In this document: positions 32,168-40,264 of the stretch, one piece after another | Layout of the letters: each line of letters starts with the position of its first letter | Position numbering within the stretch: the first letter of the stretch is position 1 | Assembly (NCBI GenBank): GCA_964432885.1 | Contig: CAYSPG010000014.1 | Coordinates: 20,019-84,018, forward strand | DNA from: CAYSPG01 sp964432885 | GTDB lineage: Bacteria; Bacteroidota; Bacteroidia; AKYH767-A; OLB10 | Length of the DNA: 64,000 nucleotides | Reading direction: 5' to 3' | Program-made: the position numbers and the translations under genes | Notes under the pieces: model-generated | What the model was told of the DNA's origin: nothing | The model's input: only the letters and a program-made list of their open reading frames with translations | The model's database searches: none

Positions 32168-33769
32168 TTACAGCTTTATTATTTTTTTTCTGAAACAAGT
32201 ATTGTTTCCTCTTATCTCAAGCACATAAACGCCTTTAGGCAAATTAGAAATATTTATCATCTCGTTACTTCCGTCATAAGGCTTGGAAAAAACCAATTGC
32301 CCCGAAATTGAATGCACTTTTATTTCCGTTTGTGCATCCTGTGGTTCAATTCCGGATACAATAAACTTATCGAATACCGGATTGGGGATAACTACGATGT
32401 TTTTCTGAGATTCAAAAAAATATTCGGTTGTGGTTACATGGGCGCTGTCGCAAAGTTTTACATGCCAAAAATCATAAAAACCCTGCGTGGGTTCGCTTTT
32501 ATACCCTCCCACATCTACAGGTGTAAACATCACTGTTGTATAGCAACTATCATAGGTTTGAAATGTGTGTCCTGATTCTTCGTGGCCACTTGTAAAAATT
32601 GTTTTGTCCCAAATTTTATTTCCGTTGGTATTTATTTTTAGGTACCAGGGCTCTTCGGGACCTAAATTATCTTCGGTTTTTTCACCACTCATGTATGAGT
32701 ATGAAAGGCCGCTAATTACATAGTTGCCATCAAGAGTATTGCTTATGTTACAAAAAACCTGCTCGTTTAAATCACCGCCATATCGTCTATTCCATTGCAT
32801 AACACCATTGGCTGTAGTTTTTACCAGCCAATAATCACTTTGTCCAAATGTTTGCTGCGATACATCGCCCGTATTGTCAGAAAAACTGTGCCCGCCAACC
32901 AAAAGCCCACCATCATAAGCTATGTGCAGTGCTTGTCCCCAGTCGTTTAAATCTCCGCCAAAGCGTTTATCCCAAAGCTTATTTCCGGCTGAATCAATTT
33001 TTATTATCCAGTAATCAACTCCACCCCGTGTTGCCTGCGATACATCATCAGTACTATCTGATAAGGTGGATCCGCCAAGCACAAAACCCCCATCAGCTGT
33101 GCGCAGCATGGCCGACATTATTTCCATATCGTGCCCACCGTAATTGTTATCCCATAATTTATTTCCGGCACTGTCAATTTTTATTATCCAGTAGTCAGAA
33201 AATCCTTTTAAGTAATGCGACATATCACCTGTACTGTCAGAATAGGTTGTTCCACCAATTAAAAAGTTTCCTCCAGGAAGCGCAATTGCTGATGTCATAA
33301 AATCATTAAAACTTCCACCAAAGCGTTTATCCCATAATTTATTTCCAAGTGCATCTGTGCGAACAATCCAATAATCAGCTTGCCCATTGTTTTGTTGACT
33401 CATATCGCCCGTACTGTCGCTTTCGGTATAGCCGCCAAATAAATATCCGCCATCATTGGTTTGTACAAGTGCGTATACCTTATCGGCATTGGTGCCGCCA
33501 AAACGTTTATCCCATTCTTTTAATCCAAATCTGTTTGTTTTAATTACCCAAAAATCGGTATTGCCCTGTGTGTGTTGAGATACATTACCACTGCTGTCGC
33601 TATCTGAATACCCGCCCATAATAAATCCGCTATCCGAAGTAATTTCTACAGCATACATTTCTTCTGCATAAATGCCTCCATACCTGTAATCCCAAAGCTT
33701 TACAGTGGGTGGCTGTGCATCCAAACCAAATGTTGAACACAATAAAATTAAAAGCAATCGTTTTTTCAT
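32168..33769 (-). CDS. Secreted T9SS protein with seven-fold repeat
   Basis: 533 residues. A signal peptide is followed by about seven repeats of ~60 residues, each with W-D-K-R-F-G-G, then a GGY/GGH strand and SDSTGDMSQ, then DYWIIKIDSAGNKL. This is a probable beta-propeller of the kind seen in Bacteroidota surface proteins. The C-terminal ~75 residues (NPVFDKFIVSG..GVYVLEIRGN..KKIIKL) are a T9SS type A sorting domain, so it should be exported across the outer membrane and attached or released. Function unknown. An 11-bp motif TTTTGGCTCAA lies 50 nt upstream. Confidence 0.9.
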   Translation of the reverse strand: MKKRLLLILLCSTFGLDAQPPTVKLWDYRYGGIYAEEMYAVEITSDSGFIMGGYSDSDSSGNVSQHTQGNTDFWVIKTNRFGLKEWDKRFGGTNADKVYALVQTNDGGYLFGGYTESDSTGDMSQQNNGQADYWIVRTDALGNKLWDKRFGGSFNDFMTSAIALPGGNFLIGGTTYSDSTGDMSHYLKGFSDYWIIKIDSAGNKLWDNNYGGHDMEIMSAMLRTADGGFVLGGSTLSDSTDDVSQATRGGVDYWIIKIDSAGNKLWDKRFGGDLNDWGQALHIAYDGGLLVGGHSFSDNTGDVSQQTFGQSDYWLVKTTANGVMQWNRRYGGDLNEQVFCNISNTLDGNYVISGLSYSYMSGEKTEDNLGPEEPWYLKINTNGNKIWDKTIFTSGHEESGHTFQTYDSCYTTVMFTPVDVGGYKSEPTQGFYDFWHVKLCDSAHVTTTEYFFESQKNIVVIPNPVFDKFIVSGIEPQDAQTEIKVHSISGQLVFSKPYDGSNEMINISNLPKGVYVLEIRGNNTCFRKKIIKL

Positions 33770-33890
33770 GAGGTAAAATTAAGTTTCAAAAATAACAATA
33801 TACGAATATAATTTTTAATTGAGCCAAAAGAAGAATTTTATTTGCTGTTTCATTTAATGCTTATCTTTAAGCCAACTAAAACCTGAACAT

Positions 33891-35765
33891 ATGAGCAAAC
33901 CCGAAGTAATAATTCTGGGAGGTGGTGTGGCAGGATTAAGTGCCGCACACGAGCTTGCCGAACGCGGATACAGCGTTACCATTTACGAAAAGAAAAAAGA
34001 AATTGGCGGCAAAGCCAAAAGCCTTTTCAAAAGCAGTGGCACCGATAAAAAACCCGGATCGGCCGAAGGAGTTCTGCAGCACGATATTCCGGTAGAACAT
34101 GGTTTTCGATTTTTTCCCGGCTTTTATCAGCATGTAACTGATACCATGCAGCGCATACCGGTTGATAATACTGGAAAAAAAGTTATTGATAATTTAAAAA
34201 AATGTCCCGTTGGCATGATTGCGCGGTATGATAAAAAACCGTTGCTTTTTCCAACTTCTTTTCCTCCATTATACCAGGCAATAGGTTTTTACAGGCAAAT
34301 AAAATCAGCAGGCCTTAACTTTTACAAAGGCGAAAAAATGCTTTTTGCAAAAAAGGTTTGGCAATTAATGACAAGCAGCCCCAATAGAATTAATGAAGAA
34401 TATGAGCGAACTTCATGGAAAGAGTTTATGGAGGATGATGATACCAGGAGCCATGATTTTAAATCGCTGTTTGTGGCAGGGCTTACACGCACCTTAGTGG
34501 CGGCACAGGCCGAAAAGATGAGTACAAAAACTGGTGGTAATACTTTTATACAGTTGGTTTATGATATACTTAAACCGTGGTCGTATGGTGCCGACAGGGT
34601 TTTAAATGGTCCTACACAAGTTGCCTGGATGGATCCATGGAGTAAGTACCTTAAAAGCCTTAATGTAAAATTTGAACAAGAATGGACCGTAATGAATTTG
34701 CATTTGAAAGAAGGAAAAATTTCAGGCGTAACGGTTGAGCGAAAGGAAGAGCAAAAAATAATTGGCGATGACCATTGCATTTTTATTTTGGCAATGCCAA
34801 TTGAAGATGTAGAAGTAATTTTAAACCGAAACACTGAATTGCTGAATGCAGACAGTGCATTTTCGCATTTTAATGAACTTGCCCAATGCACTTCGTGGAT
34901 GACTGGCATTCAGTTTTTTATTACCGAGCAAATGGATATTAATCATGGCCATATTATTTATGCTGACAGCGACTGGGCTGTAACATCTATATCGCAACTT
35001 GAATTTTGGGACAAACAATGGGTTAGTCAAAATATTGATAGCCGGATAAAACACATTCTTTCGGTAGATGTGTCGGACTGGAAAAACAAATCACGATTTA
35101 GCAATTTAAGAGCCGAAGATGCTGAAAGTAAACAGCAAATAAAAGATGAGGTGCTTCAGCAAATAAATCAAAGTTTAAAAAAATGCAACAATTTAGCTTT
35201 TGACGAAAAACGAAATGTGCTAACCTATTTTTTAGATCACAGCATAAGCATTGCCAAACGCAAGCCGGCAGAACCCGGTGAGGATAACACCGAATTGATT
35301 AACGAAGAGCCTTTGCTGGTAAATGTAGCAGGCACATGGGATAAAAGGCCTAAAGCAAATACACGCATTCCCAATCTTTTTTTAGCGTCAGACTATGTAC
35401 AAACCAATACAGACCTTGCTACCATGGAAGGAGCAAATGAAGCAGCACGCAGGGCAGTAAACGGCATACTTGACTTTACCGGCTATAATGGAGCAAAAGG
35501 GAAATGCAAAATTTTTAATCTTTATAATCCATTTATATTGCTGCCCTTTCAAATGATTGACCGATTAAGATACCGCATGAACAAAAGCAACAAATACAGC
35601 TTTAGGTGGACAGCGGTATTAATTGTTTTATTATTCCCTTATTTTTTGGGGTGGCTGTTAATTTCAATACTTAATATACTTACTGCTTTGCCTCAAATAC
35701 GCAAACAATCAAAAATAGAATCGGAGTTAAAAAATAAAAACATTCCTAACTGTTACAGCATTTAA
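33891..35765 (+). CDS. FAD-dependent oxidoreductase, phytoene desaturase/amine oxidase-like
   Basis: 624 residues. The dinucleotide-binding site is VIILGGGVAGLSAAHELAER and EIGGKAKS follows as in carotenoid desaturase-type flavoproteins; the C-terminal FAD motif is FLASDYVQTNTDLATMEGAN with a preceding WDKRPKANTR. The middle holds EHGFRFFPGFYQHV, normal for the family. The last 60 residues contain a hydrophobic segment (WTAVLIVLLFPYFLGWLLIS), unlike a typical soluble desaturase. Its stop is 2 bp before a seven-helix membrane protein gene, so the flavoprotein may act on a membrane lipid such as an isoprenoid. The substrate is unknown. Confidence 0.88.
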   Translation: MSKPEVIILGGGVAGLSAAHELAERGYSVTIYEKKKEIGGKAKSLFKSSGTDKKPGSAEGVLQHDIPVEHGFRFFPGFYQHVTDTMQRIPVDNTGKKVIDNLKKCPVGMIARYDKKPLLFPTSFPPLYQAIGFYRQIKSAGLNFYKGEKMLFAKKVWQLMTSSPNRINEEYERTSWKEFMEDDDTRSHDFKSLFVAGLTRTLVAAQAEKMSTKTGGNTFIQLVYDILKPWSYGADRVLNGPTQVAWMDPWSKYLKSLNVKFEQEWTVMNLHLKEGKISGVTVERKEEQKIIGDDHCIFILAMPIEDVEVILNRNTELLNADSAFSHFNELAQCTSWMTGIQFFITEQMDINHGHIIYADSDWAVTSISQLEFWDKQWVSQNIDSRIKHILSVDVSDWKNKSRFSNLRAEDAESKQQIKDEVLQQINQSLKKCNNLAFDEKRNVLTYFLDHSISIAKRKPAEPGEDNTELINEEPLLVNVAGTWDKRPKANTRIPNLFLASDYVQTNTDLATMEGANEAARRAVNGILDFTGYNGAKGKCKIFNLYNPFILLPFQMIDRLRYRMNKSNKYSFRWTAVLIVLLFPYFLGWLLISILNILTALPQIRKQSKIESELKNKNIPNCYSI

Positions 35766-35767
35766 CT

Positions 35768-36457
35768 ATGACAATATTTGAATACATCAGTCAGCCCGAG
35801 CACCCATGCTTTAATACAAATAACTATACCCCATTTCAAATAACACTGTTTACCATTGGTGCTGCGCTGTGGTGTGCCGCGTATATCAAAGTCATTCACA
35901 TGCTTTATTTTACAGTAAGAGAAAAACGTGCGCTTGATATACCCATTGTTGCCGTGTTGCTGAATTTTGGTTGCGAAATAACAACAGCAATATGGTTTGT
36001 TCCTGATATGGGTCTTGTTTTGGTTATTGCCTACTGGCTTTGGATGCTGCTTGATATATTTATTTTTTTAGGACTATTTAAATATGGCCGCGACCAAATG
36101 GTGTTTTTGGATCTGAAAAACAACTTTAACCTTTACATCGTTGCCGGAATTGTTACCAGTTTTACTGTACAATATTTTTTTATTACACAGTATGATTTGC
36201 CTATGGCTCCACTCGACTCATTTGTTATAAACCTGGTAATGTCACTAGCATTTATCAGCCTGATGTTTGTAAAAGGATATAAAGGCAATTCAAAATTTGT
36301 GGCATGTACAAAGTTAGCAGGCACAGGAATTATTGGCATAATGTTTTATACCAAATATCCCGAAAATAATTTTCTTACATCGTTATACATTTTTTGCGCA
36401 CTATTTGATGTTATCTATCTTTACCTTTTACATAACAGGAAAACTACCCTTGCATGA
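35768..36457 (+). CDS. Seven-helix membrane protein, candidate PaxB/Pyr4-type terpene cyclase
   Basis: 229 residues with about seven membrane helices and no signal peptide. Acid residues lie inside three helices: Glu 70 (VLLNFGCEITTAIWF), Asp 96 (YWLWMLLDIFIFLGLFKYG) and Asp 214 (FCALFDVIYLYLL). This layout (about 230 residues, seven helices, Glu in helix 2 after N-x-x-x-E, W-x-x-x-D then K-Y-G in helix 3, Asp in helix 7) resembles the integral-membrane terpene cyclases Pyr4/PaxB, in which, as I recall, a helix-2 Glu and a helix-7 Asp are catalytic. It could protonate an epoxy-isoprenoid to cyclise it. The identification rests on this motif comparison only. Confidence 0.6.
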   Translation: MTIFEYISQPEHPCFNTNNYTPFQITLFTIGAALWCAAYIKVIHMLYFTVREKRALDIPIVAVLLNFGCEITTAIWFVPDMGLVLVIAYWLWMLLDIFIFLGLFKYGRDQMVFLDLKNNFNLYIVAGIVTSFTVQYFFITQYDLPMAPLDSFVINLVMSLAFISLMFVKGYKGNSKFVACTKLAGTGIIGIMFYTKYPENNFLTSLYIFCALFDVIYLYLLHNRKTTLA

Positions 36458-37890
36458 ACGTAAGCACATTTAAAAATCTCGTCTTGCGTTTTGTTCCTCC
36501 CGGCTTTTCAGGTGATGGACTAAGCCTTAGCAAAGGCAAACTATTTATAGGCACTTGTTTTATTACAGGCCTTTTTGCATTTGGGTATGGTATAATGAGT
36601 TGGGTTATTGGATATAAAATGGGGTGGATATTGATGCTATCTGCAGTAATTGCGTTTTCTGTTTTTCCTGTTTTACTTAAATACGGCATTGGGCTTACGT
36701 TATTATCAAATTTACTTATCTCCTGTATTGCTATTATTTATATGGCATTAACATGTACAACGGGTGGCATTTCAAAAGGCCCGATGGATCATTGGGTTAT
36801 GCTATTACCAATGCTTGCTTTGCTGTTGCTTGATTTAAAACAAGCCTTGGTGTGGCTTGTTGTTGCAATTGCAATATCTGTTGCTTTTTTTTATGTTGAT
36901 TTTAGTGGAGTAAAACTACCAACTCATTATACATCTTACTTTTTCGATATGTTTAATATGCTTTCGTTTATTGGTATAATCATTATCCTGTTTATGGTAA
37001 ACAACATTTTTGCCTCTGCAAAATCAGAAGCACTAAATAATTTAGATACTAAAAATCATGAGTTAAACGAAACACTAAAAAAATTACACGCCACACAGGA
37101 TAGCTTAATTGAATCAGAAAAACTTGCATCCCTTGGCCAGCTTACTGCAGGCATTGCGCATGAAATACGTAACCCGTTAAATTTTGTAACCAATTTTTCG
37201 TCCATGTCTGAAGAAATGATACAGGAACTTAAACTCGAAAAAAATGAACGAGTGCGGCAAGAAACGCTTGATGACATTGCAAAAAATCTGCAAAAAATTT
37301 CACTGCACGGCAAACGAGCCGAAAACATTGTGCGTGGAATGCTGCAGCATAGTTTTAAAGGCAAAATGGACAAGGAGCCCTCTGATATTAATTTAATTTG
37401 TCATGATGTAAGCAATTTTGCTTACCACGCCATACACTCAACCATTCCGGGTTTTGCCTGTAAACTTACCCGAAACTTTAGTAACGAATTACCGCTAATT
37501 CATATTGTTCAAAATGAAATAAGCCGGGTAATATTAAACCTGCTCAACAATTCTTTTTTTGCCATGCATGAAAAGCGCACCTCAATGGATGAAACAGGAA
37601 AACAACTATATACTCCTGAAATTATTATTTCAACACGAAGAATTGATGGTTCAGCAGAAATTACAATTCAGGACAATGGTAAAGGAATCCCAAATGCAAT
37701 AAAAGAAAAAGTTTTTACTCCGTTTTTTACAACCAAGCCGTATGGCGAAGGTACAGGGCTTGGCTTGTCAATAAGCTATGGCATAATTACCAAAGCACAT
37801 GGAGGTACATTAAACATGCAAAGTGAAGAAAGTAAAGGAACCACCTTTACTATTTTGCTGCCGTTAAGCGGAAATTCTGAAAACCATTAG
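36454..37890 (+). CDS. Sensor histidine kinase (multi-pass membrane input)
   Basis: 478 residues. The N-terminus has about six membrane helices (positions 25-185), a coiled coil (LDTKNHELNETLKKLHATQD), the HisKA phosphoacceptor GIAHEIRNPLNFVTNFSSM, and a full ATPase domain: N box EISRVILNLLNNSFFAMHE, G1 DNGKGIP, F/G2 VFTPFFTTKPYGEGTGLGLS. The gene begins ATGA over the stop of the upstream membrane protein. No response regulator gene is adjacent, so its target is elsewhere. It may sense the product or membrane state made by the two upstream enzymes. Confidence 0.93.
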   Translation: MNVSTFKNLVLRFVPPGFSGDGLSLSKGKLFIGTCFITGLFAFGYGIMSWVIGYKMGWILMLSAVIAFSVFPVLLKYGIGLTLLSNLLISCIAIIYMALTCTTGGISKGPMDHWVMLLPMLALLLLDLKQALVWLVVAIAISVAFFYVDFSGVKLPTHYTSYFFDMFNMLSFIGIIIILFMVNNIFASAKSEALNNLDTKNHELNETLKKLHATQDSLIESEKLASLGQLTAGIAHEIRNPLNFVTNFSSMSEEMIQELKLEKNERVRQETLDDIAKNLQKISLHGKRAENIVRGMLQHSFKGKMDKEPSDINLICHDVSNFAYHAIHSTIPGFACKLTRNFSNELPLIHIVQNEISRVILNLLNNSFFAMHEKRTSMDETGKQLYTPEIIISTRRIDGSAEITIQDNGKGIPNAIKEKVFTPFFTTKPYGEGTGLGLSISYGIITKAHGGTLNMQSEESKGTTFTILLPLSGNSENH

Positions 37891-37900
37891 GCAGTTGGTT

Positions 37901-38044
37901 TTATCCAAAATAAAAATAACAGAATATAGAAGATACTATTATAAGCATCCATAAAAACGTAAACGCACCTGTTCCTCCTTTGTAAAGAAAGGTGTTTTCT
38001 TTTGTATCCTGTGTCATCCCGTACTCTGGTATTTGATGTTCCAT
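37901..38044 (-). CDS. Small single-pass membrane protein
   Basis: 47 residues from ATG 38044; a longer frame exists but the later Met has its own TAnnTTTG box 22 nt upstream. A hydrophilic N-terminal half (EHQIPEYGMTQDTKENTF) is followed by one helix (GAFTFLWMLIIVSSIFCYFYF). No family known. It converges with the histidine kinase gene, leaving 10 bp between the stop codons. Confidence 0.5.
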   Translation of the reverse strand: MEHQIPEYGMTQDTKENTFLYKGGTGAFTFLWMLIIVSSIFCYFYFG

Positions 38045-38066
38045 AATTATAATTTTATTGGTGGCA

Positions 38067-38074
38067 CAAATATA
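38067..38074 (-). promoter_or_regulatory. TAnnTTTG -7 promoter box for the small membrane protein
   Basis: TATATTTG on the minus strand, 22 nt before the ATG at 38044; this supports the short protein being expressed. Confidence 0.45.
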
Positions 38075-38113
38075 ATTTTTGAAATAAAACAAAAAAACAA
38101 TTCGCTATTAGTT

Positions 38114-38875
38114 TTAATCACCACTTATTACGTTTCCAAACAAGCCGCCAAGCCCACTACTTTGTTCCTTACCCCCACCCCATCTGGATGCAGCAATTAT
38201 TCTATCGGCCATACGCGAAAATGGAAGGCTTTGCAAATACACTACTCCTGGGCCTGTTAATTGTGCATAAAATAATCCCTCTCCGCCAAACAATACATTT
38301 TTAAATCCTCCAATAAATTTTATGTCGTAATCAACTGTAGGTGCAAATGCCACAAGGCAACCGGTATCCACCCGAAGTCGCTCCCCCTGTGCAAGTTCGC
38401 GTTTAATAATAGTGCCACCACTATGTATAAATGTGTTGCCATTACCTGTTAACTCTTGCAAAATAAATCCCTCTCCGCCAAATAATCCGGCACCAATTTT
38501 TTTTGTAAACGCTATGTTTATTTCTATTCCCATTGCTGCACACAAAAAACCATCTTTTTGACACAAAAAACGGCCACCAAAATCAGCAGGATTAATATTG
38601 ATTATTTTTCCGGGATAGGGAGCAGCAAAAGTAATTTTTCGCTTTTGCCTTCCGTGATTCAGGTAATTAGTAATAAAAAAACTTTCGCCTGTTATCATTC
38701 TTTTTAATCCCTTAAAAATACCCCCTCCTGTATTGGTTTGCATTTCAATATCATCTTCCATGTACATCATCATGCCAGCTTCTGCACGCACTCCTTCACT
38801 CGGATCAAGTTCTATTTCTACGGCTTGCATATCGTCACCGTAAATTTTAAAATCTATTTCGTGGGCTTTGTTCAT
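38114..38875 (-). CDS. TIGR00266/AIM24 family protein
   Basis: 253 residues. Gly-rich beta repeats (GGGIFKGLKRMITGESFFIT, GGEGFILQELTGNGNTFI, GGFKNVLFGGEGLFYAQLTG) and the block RVDTGCLVAFAPTVDYDIKF are those of the AIM24 / TIGR00266 family, a double beta-sandwich. The bacterial role is unknown; the yeast relative is mitochondrial. The C-terminus has a Gly/Ser-rich segment (EQSSGLGGLFGNVISGD), typical. It stands alone on the minus strand with no obvious promoter. Confidence 0.93.
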   Translation of the reverse strand: MNKAHEIDFKIYGDDMQAVEIELDPSEGVRAEAGMMMYMEDDIEMQTNTGGGIFKGLKRMITGESFFITNYLNHGRQKRKITFAAPYPGKIININPADFGGRFLCQKDGFLCAAMGIEINIAFTKKIGAGLFGGEGFILQELTGNGNTFIHSGGTIIKRELAQGERLRVDTGCLVAFAPTVDYDIKFIGGFKNVLFGGEGLFYAQLTGPGVVYLQSLPFSRMADRIIAASRWGGGKEQSSGLGGLFGNVISGD

Positions 38876-38928
38876 ATTTAAGTTTGTTAATTATTGTTAT
38901 GGTTTGTTTTAGTTTTAAATCTCTTCTT

Positions 38929-39444
38929 TTACTTGAGCTCAACTTCTATAAAACTTTCTTTGTAGCTGTTTTTCTCCATTTCCTGCTTATACTCAAATGT
39001 ACGTTTTACATCACGCGGCACGCCACCCGGTCCTCGCACTAGTTCAGCAATGTAAGTTTGAAGTCGTTTTTCTTTTTTTATTTCAACCACTTGTGCAGTC
39101 TCAATCCGTGTGCTTTTTTTATAGCTACATACAGTTTTAAAAGTTTGTTGTGTGTACTTTAATACATCACCTGCAATGGGAGATAATATTCCTACATAAA
39201 AACAAAGTGAGCTATCGGTGTTATTTAAGATATTTCCTTCTTCAAATAAAGCGTAGCAATACACAAGTTTTTCGGTAGACGTATTAAATTTATCTGCCAG
39301 CAAAAATTTGATTTGCCTAGCACCAGTCGGTGCAATTCGGGTTACAAAACCCTCAACGGTTTCACCCTGATTTATTGCAACTGTTGTTTGGGCAACGCCC
39401 GTTAAAGCAGTTATCATAAAAATTATGCTAAGTATGTTTTTCAT
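38929..39444 (-). CDS. Secreted protein of unknown function
   Basis: 171 residues. Signal peptide LSIIFMITALTGVAQT. The mature chain is beta-rich in its first half (ETVEGFVTRIAPTGARQIKF, SSLCFYVGILSPIAGDV) and has a charged C-terminal half (RIETAQVVEIKKEKRLQTYI). Two Cys could form a disulfide. No domain recognised. An 11-bp motif TTTTGGCTCAA lies 12 nt before the start. Neighbours (AIM24 and a SnoaL-like protein) give no clear functional hint. Confidence 0.7.
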   Translation of the reverse strand: MKNILSIIFMITALTGVAQTTVAINQGETVEGFVTRIAPTGARQIKFLLADKFNTSTEKLVYCYALFEEGNILNNTDSSLCFYVGILSPIAGDVLKYTQQTFKTVCSYKKSTRIETAQVVEIKKEKRLQTYIAELVRGPGGVPRDVKRTFEYKQEMEKNSYKESFIEVELK

Positions 39445-39475
39445 TTCCTTTTTTTATTGAGCCAAAATAGAAAAT

Positions 39476-39515
39476 AAAAAAACATTCCCGCAACCACCGT
39501 TGTGATGCGGGAATG
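39476..39515 (-). terminator. Intrinsic terminator of the SnoaL-like gene
   Basis: CATTCCCGCA (39483-39492) pairs perfectly with TGCGGGAATG (39506-39515) around a 13-nt loop, followed by T7 on the minus strand. It is 50 bp after the stop codon at 39565. Confidence 0.9.
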
Positions 39516-39564
39516 AACCTAAACTAACCTAACATGAAAAACTTCTTTGCGGATTTGACTATAC

Positions 39565-40020
39565 TTAGTTTAAACCGTTTAAATATATTTTGTATTCAAA
39601 ATTTGGCAGACGTTTCCAAAGCATCAAAAAGTTTTTGGTTACTGTTCCTTCTGCTGTTGCATACGTTACACTTCCGGTTTCATAAATGTATTTTCCCTGC
39701 CCTCCAATTTCACGTATATTAAATTTCATATCTTTTCGCTCAGTAACACCCGACCAGTATTGAGACAACTCTTTACGACCCTGAACTTTTTTTCCGTCTA
39801 CCATTATTGTGGCATCATCATCATAGTACTCACTTATTTTAAGTGGGTCGGCATGCAAAAACGATTGTTCCAAATCTTTATTCAGTTGCATGATTTCATT
39901 TTTTGTTTGTTCGCTAACATCGCTTTTTAGCTTTGTATTTTCTTGTGCTTTTACTGTGGTACTTAACGCTACACTGGCAATTAATATTGCGGCAGCAATT
40001 GTTTTTAATTGATTTTTCAT
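39565..40020 (-). CDS. Secreted SnoaL-like/DUF4440 (NTF2-fold) protein
   Basis: 151 residues. Signal peptide ILIASVALSTTVKAQ. The NTF2-like core has LNKDLEQSFLHADPLKISEY and YDDDATIMVDGKKVQGRKEL, followed by the strands KYIYETGSVTYATAEGTVTK and FLMLWKR, as in DUF4440 proteins. Such domains often bind small hydrophobic ligands or act as ketosteroid-isomerase-like folds, but no catalytic Asp-His pair is certain. Probably periplasmic. Monocistronic with a strong terminator. The 40021-40264 stretch upstream holds nothing else recognisable. Confidence 0.85.
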   Translation of the reverse strand: MKNQLKTIAAAILIASVALSTTVKAQENTKLKSDVSEQTKNEIMQLNKDLEQSFLHADPLKISEYYDDDATIMVDGKKVQGRKELSQYWSGVTERKDMKFNIREIGGQGKYIYETGSVTYATAEGTVTKNFLMLWKRLPNFEYKIYLNGLN

Positions 40021-40264
40021 TTTGTTTTGTTTTTTAATTAGTGAGATATTGATTAGTTGAATTGTTATTTTTTGGCAAGACTATTTCACACAGCAACGCT
40101 GTTATTTTTTTTGAACGCTGTAAATTGAATTGTAGTATTAAGACGGGGACAAAGGTCGTTTAGTTACATTGCTTTCCCGTTAAGTTATTCTTAAGATAAT
40201 TTTTGTTCTGTTAAAATTTTTCACAAGTAATGCTTTAAACAAAACAACTTCATCATATTTTCCT

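Noticed and set aside
32848..33300. 150-residue open frame antisense to the T9SS repeat protein
   Set aside because: It mirrors the repeated coding sequence; no start signal or protein-like features.
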